DNA from: Buchananella hordeovulneris
GTDB taxonomy: Bacteria > Actinomycetota > Actinomycetes > Actinomycetales > Actinomycetaceae
Direction of reading: 5' to 3'
DNA length: 41,213 bases
NCBI GenBank assembly: GCA_030529545.1
Contig: JAUMWR010000018.1
Span: 1-41,213, forward strand
The translations under genes were made by a program, and so were the position numbers. A model generated the notes under the pieces. The model was not told the origin of the DNA. It worked only from the letters and a program-made list of their open reading frames with translations, and made no database searches. This document shows positions 1 to 7,898 of this stretch, piece by piece (within the stretch, counting starts at the first letter, position 1; the number at the start of each line of letters is the position of its first letter).

Positions 1-275
1 CTAGTCAGAAAAAACGGTGCATCCTCACACAGAAGGAGATGCGGGGCGTCGGCGGCGGCAAAGCAGGGCCCACGCCGCACTTATCCTCGGCTTGTTGGGC
101 CCAACGACCGAGCCGCCCTGGCACGCCCCCTCGCCGCGCGATCCGTCTCAGCCCGGCCGCTGTCAACCGCCGCCTGGATGTCCACCTCGGCCGAGCCTCC
201 ACGACCATCCCCACCTTTGAACAAGAAAAATCCTGCCAAATACTTGACGCGGGACACACTATGCGGGACTAAACT
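1..275. other. No recognisable gene; edge of a degraded region
   Basis: No open frame here reads as a known protein. The frames present are Pro/Arg-rich, as expected of non-coding frames in GC-rich DNA. The stretch leads directly into a transposase remnant and is probably decayed mobile-element or intergenic DNA. I see no convincing promoter or RNA gene. Confidence 0.5.
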
Positions 276-444
276 GACACCCTGGCCTATTTTGACCATT
301 CCAGGACCAGCAACGGCCCCACCGGAGCACTCAACGGACGCCTGGAACACCTACGCGGCATCGCGCTGGGCTTTCGCAACCTAGCCAACCATCACCCGCA
401 GGCTGCTCGAAGCAGGCGGATTCGAACCCCAACTACACCCTTGA
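276..444 (+). pseudogene. ISL3-family transposase, C-terminal remnant with one frameshift
   Basis: The frame starting near 276 reads DTLAYFDHSRTSNGPT, then NGRLEHLRGIALGFRNLAN, which is the characteristic C-terminal block of ISL3-family transposases. At about 388-392 the frame breaks; shifting by one base restores ITRRLLEAGGFEPQLHP followed by TGA at 442-444, the expected end of the protein. Only about 55 codons remain of a protein that normally has over 400. The catalytic DDE core is missing, so the copy is dead. It marks an old insertion site next to the secretion cluster. Family assignment is by motif recall and is fairly secure. Confidence 0.75.
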
Positions 445-446
445 AA

Positions 447-458
447 GCGGAAGAGCCC
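447..458 (+). repeat. Candidate right terminal inverted repeat of the ISL3 remnant
   Basis: GCGGAAGAGCCC lies two bases after the transposase stop codon. Its reverse complement begins GGGCTCTTCCGC, which resembles ISL3-family termini that start with GGCTCTTC. I did not find the left partner in the window, in line with a deleted 5' end. Confidence 0.5.
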
Positions 459-584
459 TTAAACCTGACTCCTGAAGGTACGTTGGCTTTTCGTAGTTTT
501 GGTGCCAGTTTTCGTTGATTTTCTGCGGATATGCATTCGCGATTGGGTCATTAATTAGGTGGCAGGCTCTAGAGGTGCGTACCG

Positions 585-698
585 CCGAAAGACCTGGTGG
601 CCTACGTCGCGGCAAGACGGGGTGAGATTATCGCGGCCACGGACGCCGCCAACGCGCCGAAGTATGTAGAGACTCTGCGAAGTATTCGCGAAACCTGA
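585..698 (+). pseudogene. Short 3' coding remnant of unknown origin
   Basis: This open frame reads PKDLVAYVAARRGEIIAAT, then DAANAPKYVETLRSIRET and a TGA at 696-698. Composition is protein-like (balanced Ala, Glu, Lys and Ile; amphipathic helices), but there is no start codon or ribosome-binding site. It looks like the tail of a gene whose 5' part was lost. I do not recognise the family. No gene is visible between 699 and 762. Confidence 0.3.
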
Positions 699-762
699 CC
701 ATAGGAACACGCTTCGGAGGAAATTGCCATACGTCGATTCGCTGTCGTACCAATTGGCAACA

Positions 763-1461
763 CTATCCGAATAACAACGATGTCACGTTAAGCCAAACAC
801 CAATACCATCAGTGTTCAAGAATCGACCGGTTCCCTTGTCGTCCACCGTAAGCAAACGTACGCAATTACCACTAGTTAACAAGCTCAATAGTCCAGCAGA
901 AGAGGCGAACGCTCCGCCAGCATCCTGAATTGCCAAGAGGTCAAGCCGCCAACCGTGGGGCTCAGTGGAATCGTCGTCAGTATTTCCATATACAGAGTTC
1001 AGGTAGGTTTGGAGAAACTCACTGTCGAAGGAACGAATCGCGTCAAGAAAACTACCGGGCACTTCAATAGCATCTTCCGCACAAGCGCTAGAAGGTACGG
1101 GAAACAAATACTTAGCAAGCCGCTGCACTCCATGCCCGAGCGTTCCAAAACTAACTACGAACTCCGTTGGCGTCAACGGAGATTGCACGAAACCCATATC
1201 TGAGGAATAGTCAAGCCTGAACAATTTCACATCATTGTTTTGCACAGACCGAACTGTCAGCGTCTGGGGGCTAGATTCAAAGAACTCCTTGACCCTCACG
1301 CCCAAAGGCGACAATTGCTCACCATCACAAAGTCCAAAATCATTCAATTTCAGGAGGGATGCATCCAATCCGACAACTTCTGATTCTTCCAACTCGAATC
1401 CGAAAATCAACGAGTTCAATACCAGCAAATCACGATTTGAAAGTTTACATTCGAAAAACAT
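763..1461 (-). CDS. Hypothetical protein, last gene of the secretion cluster (EspG-like?)
   Basis: I start at the ATG encoding MFFECKLSNRD, preceded by a TTAGGG element; a longer frame to 1506 would overlap the previous gene. The product is about 232 residues, soluble, with no signal peptide or membrane segment. It follows the upstream gene by only 7 bp. The region is visibly more AT-rich than the rest of the cluster. The alternating strand/helix pattern and position after WXG100 genes loosely recall EspG-type secretion chaperones. It could equally be an immunity protein for the WXG100-headed effector. Function is inferred from context only. Confidence 0.7.
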   Translation of the reverse strand: MFFECKLSNRDLLVLNSLIFGFELEESEVVGLDASLLKLNDFGLCDGEQLSPLGVRVKEFFESSPQTLTVRSVQNNDVKLFRLDYSSDMGFVQSPLTPTEFVVSFGTLGHGVQRLAKYLFPVPSSACAEDAIEVPGSFLDAIRSFDSEFLQTYLNSVYGNTDDDSTEPHGWRLDLLAIQDAGGAFASSAGLLSLLTSGNCVRLLTVDDKGTGRFLNTDGIGVWLNVTSLLFG

Positions 1462-1468
1462 AATAACC

Positions 1469-1927
1469 CTAAGAGTTAACACACTTAATGCCAGCAAGTG
1501 AGTCAAACCACGAATTAGCTACTGCATTGAACGAATCGCTGCCTGCAATAAAAAACATGTTTACCACATGCCCGGAACTTGATAGAGCTGCTTGCAAATG
1601 GGAGACCGACTGCCCCTCGACGAGATACGTCAGCAGAAATGCCCATCCCCGCATGTATGGTGTTTCCAGTTCAACTACACTGACGACGACAGGCATATCA
1701 AGATCACGCATAAACTTGCGCATACCTTCGAAGAACCATGACGCAAGTTCTTTTTCCTGGAGGGACTCAATTGAGACGTAAACCGACGAGCTTACACCGT
1801 CCAAGGTTTGCTCAAGCACCGCCCGCCTTGGATCGGCTTTGCCCTTGCCTATCTTATTAAGCATATCTACCTGGCGGAAGCTCTTGTCAAATTCAAATTT
1901 GATACCGCAAATTTCAAAACTGCACAT
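1469..1927 (-). CDS. Hypothetical small protein, LpqN/DUF1795-like fold suspected
   Basis: The product has about 152 residues when started at the ATG encoding MCSFEICGIKFEFD. A TTG at 1957 with AAGGAG ten bases upstream is an alternative start that would overlap the preceding gene. There is no signal sequence. The C-terminal half (a strand pair around LTYLVEGQSVSHLQAAL, then NMFFIAGSDSFNAVANSWFD) recalls the PsbP/Mog1-like DUF1795/LpqN fold, where a final helix with conserved hydrophobics follows two strands. It lies between a candidate WXG100-type effector and another hypothetical gene, so a chaperone or immunity role is plausible but unproven. Confidence 0.65.
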   Translation of the reverse strand: MCSFEICGIKFEFDKSFRQVDMLNKIGKGKADPRRAVLEQTLDGVSSSVYVSIESLQEKELASWFFEGMRKFMRDLDMPVVVSVVELETPYMRGWAFLLTYLVEGQSVSHLQAALSSSGHVVNMFFIAGSDSFNAVANSWFDSLAGIKCVNS

Positions 1928-1944
1928 TTGCGTCTCATTCCGCA

Positions 1945-2868
1945 CTAGTGGATCCAAAATTTGAAGACTCCTTCACCAATCTTTTCGCCGAGCAAACCCC
2001 CTGCTATTCCACCAATAATCGCTCCGGCGCCAGTTCCAATAATAGGAACTGCGCTACCGAAAAGTGCACCAGCTACTGCTCCTGTTGCAGCGCCGCCTGC
2101 ACCTGTTGCCAACTTCGTACCCGCATACCCGCTTGCACGAACCACCTTGTCCGTTTCGGACATTCCTGGGTACTTATGCGAGTCGTAACTGTACTGCTCG
2201 TGGAAGTCTATGATCGTACCGGCAACTTGTGCACTGCGCGAGACTATTTTCATTCCACGTGCAAACGTTTTGCCTTGCCCAAGACGGGCCTTATTCGCTT
2301 CTCCTGGATTAGGTACATAGTTTTTTATCTCTTGATGGCTCTTAAAATTGAGTGCACGGTAATTATGGGGGACAAAACGACCGTCTCTACCCCGTGGCGC
2401 GTAACGAATTACACCTTTACTTTTAAGAAATAGTGGGGTACTTTTTGCCAATCCGTCCGCGCCCTTATCCATGCCGGAGATCGTGTCAGACGCTCCGTTT
2501 TGAGCAAGCTCATCGGATGTGCCATACGTGGGAGCCTGTGGTACAGGACAGAAGCCTATGCTCTTTGTCCCCTTTGCGCTAACGGCAACTCCCTGCGCTC
2601 CCGCAGCGGAGGTTTCTTCTTGTCGATCTGCATTTTTCTTAAGCGTTGTTCCTTCTTCGCTTAGAGTAGTTGAAACACCGCGCAATCTTGCTTTTAATCG
2701 CCCTTCCCATTCACGCCTAAAGGCGTCGGCATTGTTGCCTTTCCATGAAGACGAGCGTAGTTGGCGATCAATTGCAGGTATGATTGCATTCTGAATTTGC
2801 TTGGACTTTTCTTGAAACAATTTACTGAGCTCAAGAAGCTCCGCGGTATTAGCGCCTATCATTCCCAT
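1945..2868 (-). CDS. WXG100-headed candidate T7SS effector with glycine-zipper C-terminus
   Basis: The product has about 307 residues. The ATG at 2868 is chosen because CAGGG lies seven bases upstream. Residues 1-90 form a WXG100-like helical hairpin with a WKG turn (SSWKGNNADAFRREWEGRL). Residues about 90-210 are a polar linker. Residues about 245-300 are a hydrophobic Gly/Ala-rich zipper (GAGGAATGAVAGALFGSA, then GAGAIIGGIAGGLLGEKIG) able to insert in membranes. WXG100 heads on longer proteins are typical of type VII substrates, and zipper tails occur in membrane-active toxins. No enzymatic motif is visible. It follows a WXG100 gene across a strong hairpin. The effector role is inference. 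Confidence 0.8.
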   Translation of the reverse strand: MGMIGANTAELLELSKLFQEKSKQIQNAIIPAIDRQLRSSSWKGNNADAFRREWEGRLKARLRGVSTTLSEEGTTLKKNADRQEETSAAGAQGVAVSAKGTKSIGFCPVPQAPTYGTSDELAQNGASDTISGMDKGADGLAKSTPLFLKSKGVIRYAPRGRDGRFVPHNYRALNFKSHQEIKNYVPNPGEANKARLGQGKTFARGMKIVSRSAQVAGTIIDFHEQYSYDSHKYPGMSETDKVVRASGYAGTKLATGAGGAATGAVAGALFGSAVPIIGTGAGAIIGGIAGGLLGEKIGEGVFKFWIH

Positions 2869-2896
2869 TTTACAGCCCTGTGTAATTTTAAATGGA

Positions 2897-2920
2897 CGTG
2901 GGGGGCTTCCGCCCCCCACG
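2897..2920 (-). terminator. Strong hairpin after the WXG100 gene
   Basis: A perfect 10-bp GC-rich stem (arms 2897-2906 and 2911-2920) closes on a TTCC loop. On the minus strand it is followed by an A/T-rich run (TTTAAAATT). It sits 9 bp after the WXG100 stop codon and 28 bp before the next start codon, so it could attenuate read-through or stabilise the WXG100 transcript. Confidence 0.75.
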
Positions 2921-2928
2921 CATGGCGA

Positions 2929-3201
2929 TCACAGAGTGTTCGACGTGTTTTCCTGCGCGGTTGCGTTGGTCTTAGCGGTTCCTGCGGCCTTGCGAAGCTC
3001 TTCTGCGGCCCGCTTGAGATCCGGCTTCAAGCGAGAGTTCCAGTCATTGCGGAACTGGTCGGCATCCTTACCAACCCAGGTGGTAGCACCCAACTTGCTT
3101 TCGACAGTGCTGATAATGTTGTCGAGTTCACCCGCCTTCTGCTCAAAAGTCCCCGCAAGAGCGCGAACTTCTTCGACATTCATACCGATCATGTTCGCCA
3201 T
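2929..3201 (-). CDS. WXG100 family (ESAT-6/EsxA-like) secreted protein
   Basis: The product has 90 residues, close to the family norm of about 100. The ATG at 3201 (MANMIGMNVEEVRALA) has AAAGGGGA eight bases upstream; longer frames lack support. Two amphipathic helices flank a WVG turn at about residue 42 (TTWVGKDADQFRNDW), the defining WXG motif. The last residues (TAQENTSNTL) form a flexible tail. Family members are secreted as dimers by EccC/EssC-type ATPases. It follows eccC directly, with hairpins on both sides that could raise its expression above that of the ATPase. A self-dimer or a heterodimer with the adjacent WXG100-headed protein are both possible. Confidence 0.93.
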   Translation of the reverse strand: MANMIGMNVEEVRALAGTFEQKAGELDNIISTVESKLGATTWVGKDADQFRNDWNSRLKPDLKRAAEELRKAAGTAKTNATAQENTSNTL

Positions 3202-3271
3202 GATGAGTCCCCTTTCCGGTGTTTGATTTGAGGATTCCTTCCTCAACGGTTCGGTTCAAATCTATTTGGGC

Positions 3272-3296
3272 TGCTCCCCTGATTCAATGGGGAGCA
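3272..3296 (-). terminator. Intercistronic hairpin between eccC and the WXG100 gene
   Basis: An 8-bp stem (TGCTCCCC at 3272-3279 with GGGGAGCA at 3289-3296) closes a 9-nt loop. No long T-run follows on the minus strand, so it may be a processing or stabilising structure or a leaky terminator. Confidence 0.5.
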
Positions 3297-3348
3297 TTAC
3301 CCATGCTCGTTGCAACTTCAATGATTTTCACTTGTCGTCTCATTTGTC

Positions 3349-6300
3349 TTATACCCGCGGCACTTGCACCTTCCAGATCTTCCCAGCTTGGGTAAAGAAT
3401 CCACGTCCGGGCACGCGATCTTGTTTGATTGCTGCGGGCAACGAAACACCAGTAGCCGTGTCACCGTCTCCAATTTCAGGCGTCAAAGCAAGGCCGCAAC
3501 GTCCTCCACGCATTGCGCTTGAAAGGCTACCTCCCTGCTGGAAACTGGTTAAATCTCCTTCAGCGATGACCAGGTGTCCGTTGGCTTTTGCCTTTCGAAT
3601 AGCGTTTTGCAGAGGATCATCTGCTGTCCCGTACGCATACGCTCCGATTGATTCGACGATCAGGATCACGTCGGGCGCGTCTTCTCCCGCTTCCACTTCC
3701 CAACGGTCTTGCACACTGTTGAGCATTTCTGCAATCTGGTCAGCGCCCCGCGCTTTAGCAAACCACCCGGGCATGTTCGCGAGTTCCGAGCGCCCGTTGG
3801 CAGCGTGCAAGAACGTCGCGCGCGGATACGTTTCTTTAAGACTTGCGAAGAGCCACTTGAGGGTGGTCGTGCGGCCTGTTTGAGGCGCGCCTCCGACAGT
3901 GAGCGTGCCGGTTGGTTTGAAGGTCAGCGGTGCCAAGGTCTCGCTGTCGACGCCAATCACTGGAAGGCCCTCAATGGTCTTCGGCACGTCATCCCCATCA
4001 ATGTCGAAGGGCAAACTACCGATCTGCTTTGGCTTAACACGATTTCTCAAGACGGAACTCTTCGAGAGGTTCTCCATCTCTCGAGCCTGAGCTAGAGCGT
4101 TAACGTTGTCTCCCAAGATTGCTAGCTGCATCAGGTCCGGCCGCCCAACTTGCATGGCCCGCCCGGGGAGGCTGGTGGAGTCCAGAACGTCTCTTGGCAA
4201 ACCAAAGTCGTAGTACCCATCGGGGTCAGTCAAGCGGAGCACTACCTTGCGTTGGAAGTTGGAAGCAATCGCGTTTGGAACCGACTGGGCGCGGTCTGAT
4301 GTGACTGCCACGTGTACTCCCACTGCACGTCCATCTAGAAGTATCTGCTGGAAGGCCATCCACGTTCTGTCGAGTCGGGGCGTTCCTTGATAGGTAGCAG
4401 AAAATGCGCCAATACCATCTACCAGCAGCAGCATGCGGGGCTCTTGCTCGTTGCCGCTGATGCGCCGGTAGGCGGTGATGTCGCCAGCGTGAACAGCGGA
4501 GTACCGGGCCGAACGCTCATTGACGATGCCTGCCAACATGTTGATGAGGCGGATGACCCGTTCTTCGTCATCGCCGTTGACCACGTCACCGACGTGTTGC
4601 ATCACCTTGATCATGTCCAGGCCACCGCCGGCAAAGTCGAGACCGTAAACATGAACGGGGCCACTGCGCGGGGTAATAGCTGCAGCGACGGCAAGCGACC
4701 GCAGAGCGCTGGTCTTTCCAGCACCAGATGCGCCGTAGTAAGCGATGTTGCCTTCCTTATCTGGCAAGAAGTACTCGGGCACCTGCGCCTGCTTTTCGGG
4801 CACGTCGATCACGCCCAGAATCAGCTCAGAATCGCGGCGCTGCAAAAGCTTGGCGATGTTGTACGTTGGCGCCAGGTCGGGTAGCCACGGTTTGCGCGGA
4901 ACCGGGATGCCAGCGAGTTCGGCGGCGTTGCGCAAAGTGGAAACCACGCGTTCGATGTCGGTGTCGATCTCGTCGCTCGGCTTCGGCAAGGCCGGGGTGT
5001 GCCAAACCTTGGGTTCACCAAAGCCCAATTCCTCGACGTCCACCTCGACCGCTTTGGCCTCCTCCGTGGTCTTCGCGCCGGGGTAGGCGGACTGGAACGT
5101 GGCAATGCGACCAGGGCCGGTCTTGGCCGCGCCACGGCCGGGCGAGCCTTGCGGGAAGTGAGCGGCCATCTCGTGACCAAGCACGTCCTTGGAGTCTTCG
5201 ACGTCTGCCATGCGCAAGGCGACGCGCAAGTTGGTGTTGGCCCGCAGGTTGTCCTTGATGACACCAGCGGGGCGTTGGGTGGCAAGAATCAGGTGCAAGC
5301 CCAGCGAACGACCGCGTTGCGCGACGTCAACGACGCCGTCAACGAACTCGGGCACTTCACCGACCAGGGCAGCGAACTCATCCACCACAATCACCAGCGA
5401 GGGTGGGCAGTCGGGATCACCGCGCTTTTCCAGAGTCACCAGGTCCTTGGCGCCCTTCTCATTCAGCAAGTGTTCGCGGTAGTGCAGTTCGGCTCGCAAA
5501 GAGGTTAGCGCGCGGCGCACAAGATAGGGCGAAAGGTCGGTAACGAGTCCAACAAAGTGGGGCAACTGGGTACAGGCCGCAAAGGCGCTACCGCCCTTGT
5601 AATCAACGAAAAGGAAGGTGAGACGGTCGGGGGAAACGGCTTGGGCCATGCCGAGCACCCAGGCTTGCAGGAACTCTGACTTACCGGCACCGGTGGTTCC
5701 GCCCACGAGAGCGTGGGGGCCTTGGGTGCGCAGATCTAGGTGCATCGGACCGGTGCCGCCTTGACCAATAAGGGCGCGCAAAGCAATCGCGGGCCCTGGT
5801 ACGGGTTCCGCACCGGGAGAGCGGTCGATGATCGAACCGGTTCCTCGCCAGTGCTCCACCGCAGCCTCGGGGTTGTCAGCCAGCTCCTTACCGGTGAGAG
5901 CGACAAAGGAGATCGAACCGGGGAGGTCAGAGTCGTCATTGACAGGCACACCGGCATCGATGACCGGGGAGAGTGACCGCGCCATTCGCACCACTTCGTC
6001 TTGGGACACCAAGTCGACTTTGACGGGTTGAAGGATTTGGGAACCGACGACGTCCCCTACCGCCACTTCTTGTCCCGACACCGCCACGAACGAGCGGCAT
6101 GCGGCTGGGATTTGCTCAAATTGTTCGCCGGACCAAATGAAGTGGATGCCGTAGTCCGGCCCGTTTTCTATCAGTCGGTTGAGGCGGGCGCGATCAACGT
6201 CGGTGCCGTCGACCATGACGATGACGGCTGGAAGGGCCCCGCTCTTGGAGGTGTCGGGACGAGCAGCGGCTGCCGAGCGGGGGCTGCGATTGACTCCCGC

Positions 6301-7791
6301 GTCCTTCTTGACCTCTTTGCCGCGTCGTTCCTCGAGTAAACCTTCCAGAGCTTCGAGCAGCTTGATTCCGGACTTTTGGTCGGCACTTAGGTGGCTAGTT
6401 TTACCGAGCGGAGAGTGCGGGGAGGTGACGTGAGGAAGCCATTCGACCCACTTCCAGCCAGCGGCCTGGTTGGGGCTGGTGAGGCAGGCGAGAACAACTT
6501 CAGCTGGGGAGTATTGGGTAGCGATCTGGGCGGTGACTGCGGCTTGAGCTTGTTCTAACCAACTGCGCTCACCAAAGAGTCCAAGGTTGCCTTCCCCCCT
6601 CAGATCGGCAACGACCGGAACCTCGTGAATGAAGGTGAATTCTTGGCGGAGTGCCTGGACGGCCTCGACGCAGTCGGGCAGGCCCTTGAGGTTTTCGTTC
6701 TCATCAAAAATGACGGCCGCGCGCGCTGTTCCGATGCCAAGACGAAGCTTGAGGAATTCGGGGTGCTCAGGGCGGCGCAGCCACAGGGCGCCATCTCGTC
6801 TGATCGCACCACCGATCATCTGGGTAACAGGCGGGAACTGACTGTGCCGGGCTTCTCGGTCGCGGTCGTGCTGCGCTTGGAGGGACTTTCGAGTCATTGC
6901 CATTGACTCGTCAAAGCTCTTGCGCGCTTCCTTCATGGCCTTCTTGGCCTGGTGCTTTTGATCCCACCAAGCACCAATCATCATCAGCGGACTGAGGGCA
7001 ACAAAGATGACGGAATAGAGCTGCTTGGTGATTGCGTACATGACGGCGCCCATGATCAAGGGCAGGACCATTGCAACGACGGGGAAGCGTTGAGGCTGGG
7101 GGCGCTCGGGGGCCTGAGGCAGCTTGAATTTCTTCGGATCAACGTGGTCTAGCACCTGGGGTGGACGCACGAACTCGATGTCGGTGGAATCGCCGTTGAC
7201 GGATTCGGGTTGCCGCAGCTGAACTACTTGGATCGCGCTGGAACCGAGGTTGACGATTTCGCCTTGGCGCAGCCGCGCTCGCTCAATTCTTTGCTCGTTT
7301 ACAACAACGCCGTTGGCCGAGTTTAAATCGGTGATTTCAATGTTCGTCCCGACGGTGATGCGGGCGTGCTGTTTGGAAACCATCGGGTCGTTGATCGTTC
7401 CACCGCAGGTTGAGGCCCGCCCGATGATGGTTGCGCCGAAGGGCAGGTTGATGCGCTTGCCCTTGTCGGGGCCGGAAAGGACACGCAACTCGGCGGCAGG
7501 CGCTCCCCCGCCGGTGGCCTGATCGGCTCTGACGATGTCCACGAGTGCACCGGATCTCAACGGCGTCTCAGTCACATAGGAGGTCGAGGACAAGACTGAG
7601 GTGACCCGCCCCCCCACGTGGTCAAGTAGTCGCAACGTAACGCTCTCCGGGCTTATGGCGGGCGCCGCCCCCTCGGGGCCCGCAGTGGCCAGGGTGGCCG
7701 CGATGTCACCGACCGTGGCGGTGGAGTCAGCTGTAACCACCAAGTCGATGTCTGCCGGCCCCCTGCCCCGCAGTGTCAGCTTGATCCTCAT
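3349..7791 (-). CDS. eccC: Type VII secretion ATPase EccC/EssC, ubiquitin-like + FHA + three FtsK/SpoIIIE modules
   Basis: The product has 1480 residues. Residues 1-90 look ubiquitin/YukD-like; 98-190 form an FHA domain (GRAS..GG, SKQHARI, LNSANGV); about 235-280 hold two membrane segments. Three ATPase modules follow. The first has an intact Walker A (GGTTGAGKSE, about 697) and DEF Walker B (SLVIVVDEFAALV). The second has Walker A GASGAGKTS (about 1020) but VDGIGAF where DE is expected. The third reads GGAPQTGRTT (about 1300), with Arg for the P-loop Lys, and VESIGAY. EccC/EssC motors pull WXG100 substrates through the membrane; usually only the first ATPase is fully active, as seen here. 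FHA heads are EssC-like, whereas classic mycobacterial EccC lacks them. The start has AAAGGA seven bases upstream. Confidence 0.95.
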   Translation of the reverse strand: MRIKLTLRGRGPADIDLVVTADSTATVGDIAATLATAGPEGAAPAISPESVTLRLLDHVGGRVTSVLSSTSYVTETPLRSGALVDIVRADQATGGGAPAAELRVLSGPDKGKRINLPFGATIIGRASTCGGTINDPMVSKQHARITVGTNIEITDLNSANGVVVNEQRIERARLRQGEIVNLGSSAIQVVQLRQPESVNGDSTDIEFVRPPQVLDHVDPKKFKLPQAPERPQPQRFPVVAMVLPLIMGAVMYAITKQLYSVIFVALSPLMMIGAWWDQKHQAKKAMKEARKSFDESMAMTRKSLQAQHDRDREARHSQFPPVTQMIGGAIRRDGALWLRRPEHPEFLKLRLGIGTARAAVIFDENENLKGLPDCVEAVQALRQEFTFIHEVPVVADLRGEGNLGLFGERSWLEQAQAAVTAQIATQYSPAEVVLACLTSPNQAAGWKWVEWLPHVTSPHSPLGKTSHLSADQKSGIKLLEALEGLLEERRGKEVKKDAGVNRSPRSAAAARPDTSKSGALPAVIVMVDGTDVDRARLNRLIENGPDYGIHFIWSGEQFEQIPAACRSFVAVSGQEVAVGDVVGSQILQPVKVDLVSQDEVVRMARSLSPVIDAGVPVNDDSDLPGSISFVALTGKELADNPEAAVEHWRGTGSIIDRSPGAEPVPGPAIALRALIGQGGTGPMHLDLRTQGPHALVGGTTGAGKSEFLQAWVLGMAQAVSPDRLTFLFVDYKGGSAFAACTQLPHFVGLVTDLSPYLVRRALTSLRAELHYREHLLNEKGAKDLVTLEKRGDPDCPPSLVIVVDEFAALVGEVPEFVDGVVDVAQRGRSLGLHLILATQRPAGVIKDNLRANTNLRVALRMADVEDSKDVLGHEMAAHFPQGSPGRGAAKTGPGRIATFQSAYPGAKTTEEAKAVEVDVEELGFGEPKVWHTPALPKPSDEIDTDIERVVSTLRNAAELAGIPVPRKPWLPDLAPTYNIAKLLQRRDSELILGVIDVPEKQAQVPEYFLPDKEGNIAYYGASGAGKTSALRSLAVAAAITPRSGPVHVYGLDFAGGGLDMIKVMQHVGDVVNGDDEERVIRLINMLAGIVNERSARYSAVHAGDITAYRRISGNEQEPRMLLLVDGIGAFSATYQGTPRLDRTWMAFQQILLDGRAVGVHVAVTSDRAQSVPNAIASNFQRKVVLRLTDPDGYYDFGLPRDVLDSTSLPGRAMQVGRPDLMQLAILGDNVNALAQAREMENLSKSSVLRNRVKPKQIGSLPFDIDGDDVPKTIEGLPVIGVDSETLAPLTFKPTGTLTVGGAPQTGRTTTLKWLFASLKETYPRATFLHAANGRSELANMPGWFAKARGADQIAEMLNSVQDRWEVEAGEDAPDVILIVESIGAYAYGTADDPLQNAIRKAKANGHLVIAEGDLTSFQQGGSLSSAMRGGRCGLALTPEIGDGDTATGVSLPAAIKQDRVPGRGFFTQAGKIWKVQVPRV

Positions 7792-7898
7792 TGATCATCC
7801 TTTCCATCTCTCTAGTCAGTGCCCCGAACCAGTGCTCACGCCACCAGTTCCCACCAAGCGCCCCGTTCGGCCCCGCTCCGTCCTTAGCGCCGCAGCCG

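Noticed and set aside
412..430. GGATTCGAACCCC resembles a tRNA T-arm on the minus strand
   Set aside because: The flanking bases do not form the five-pair T stem and no acceptor, D or anticodon arms can be found. The bases are codons of the transposase tail.
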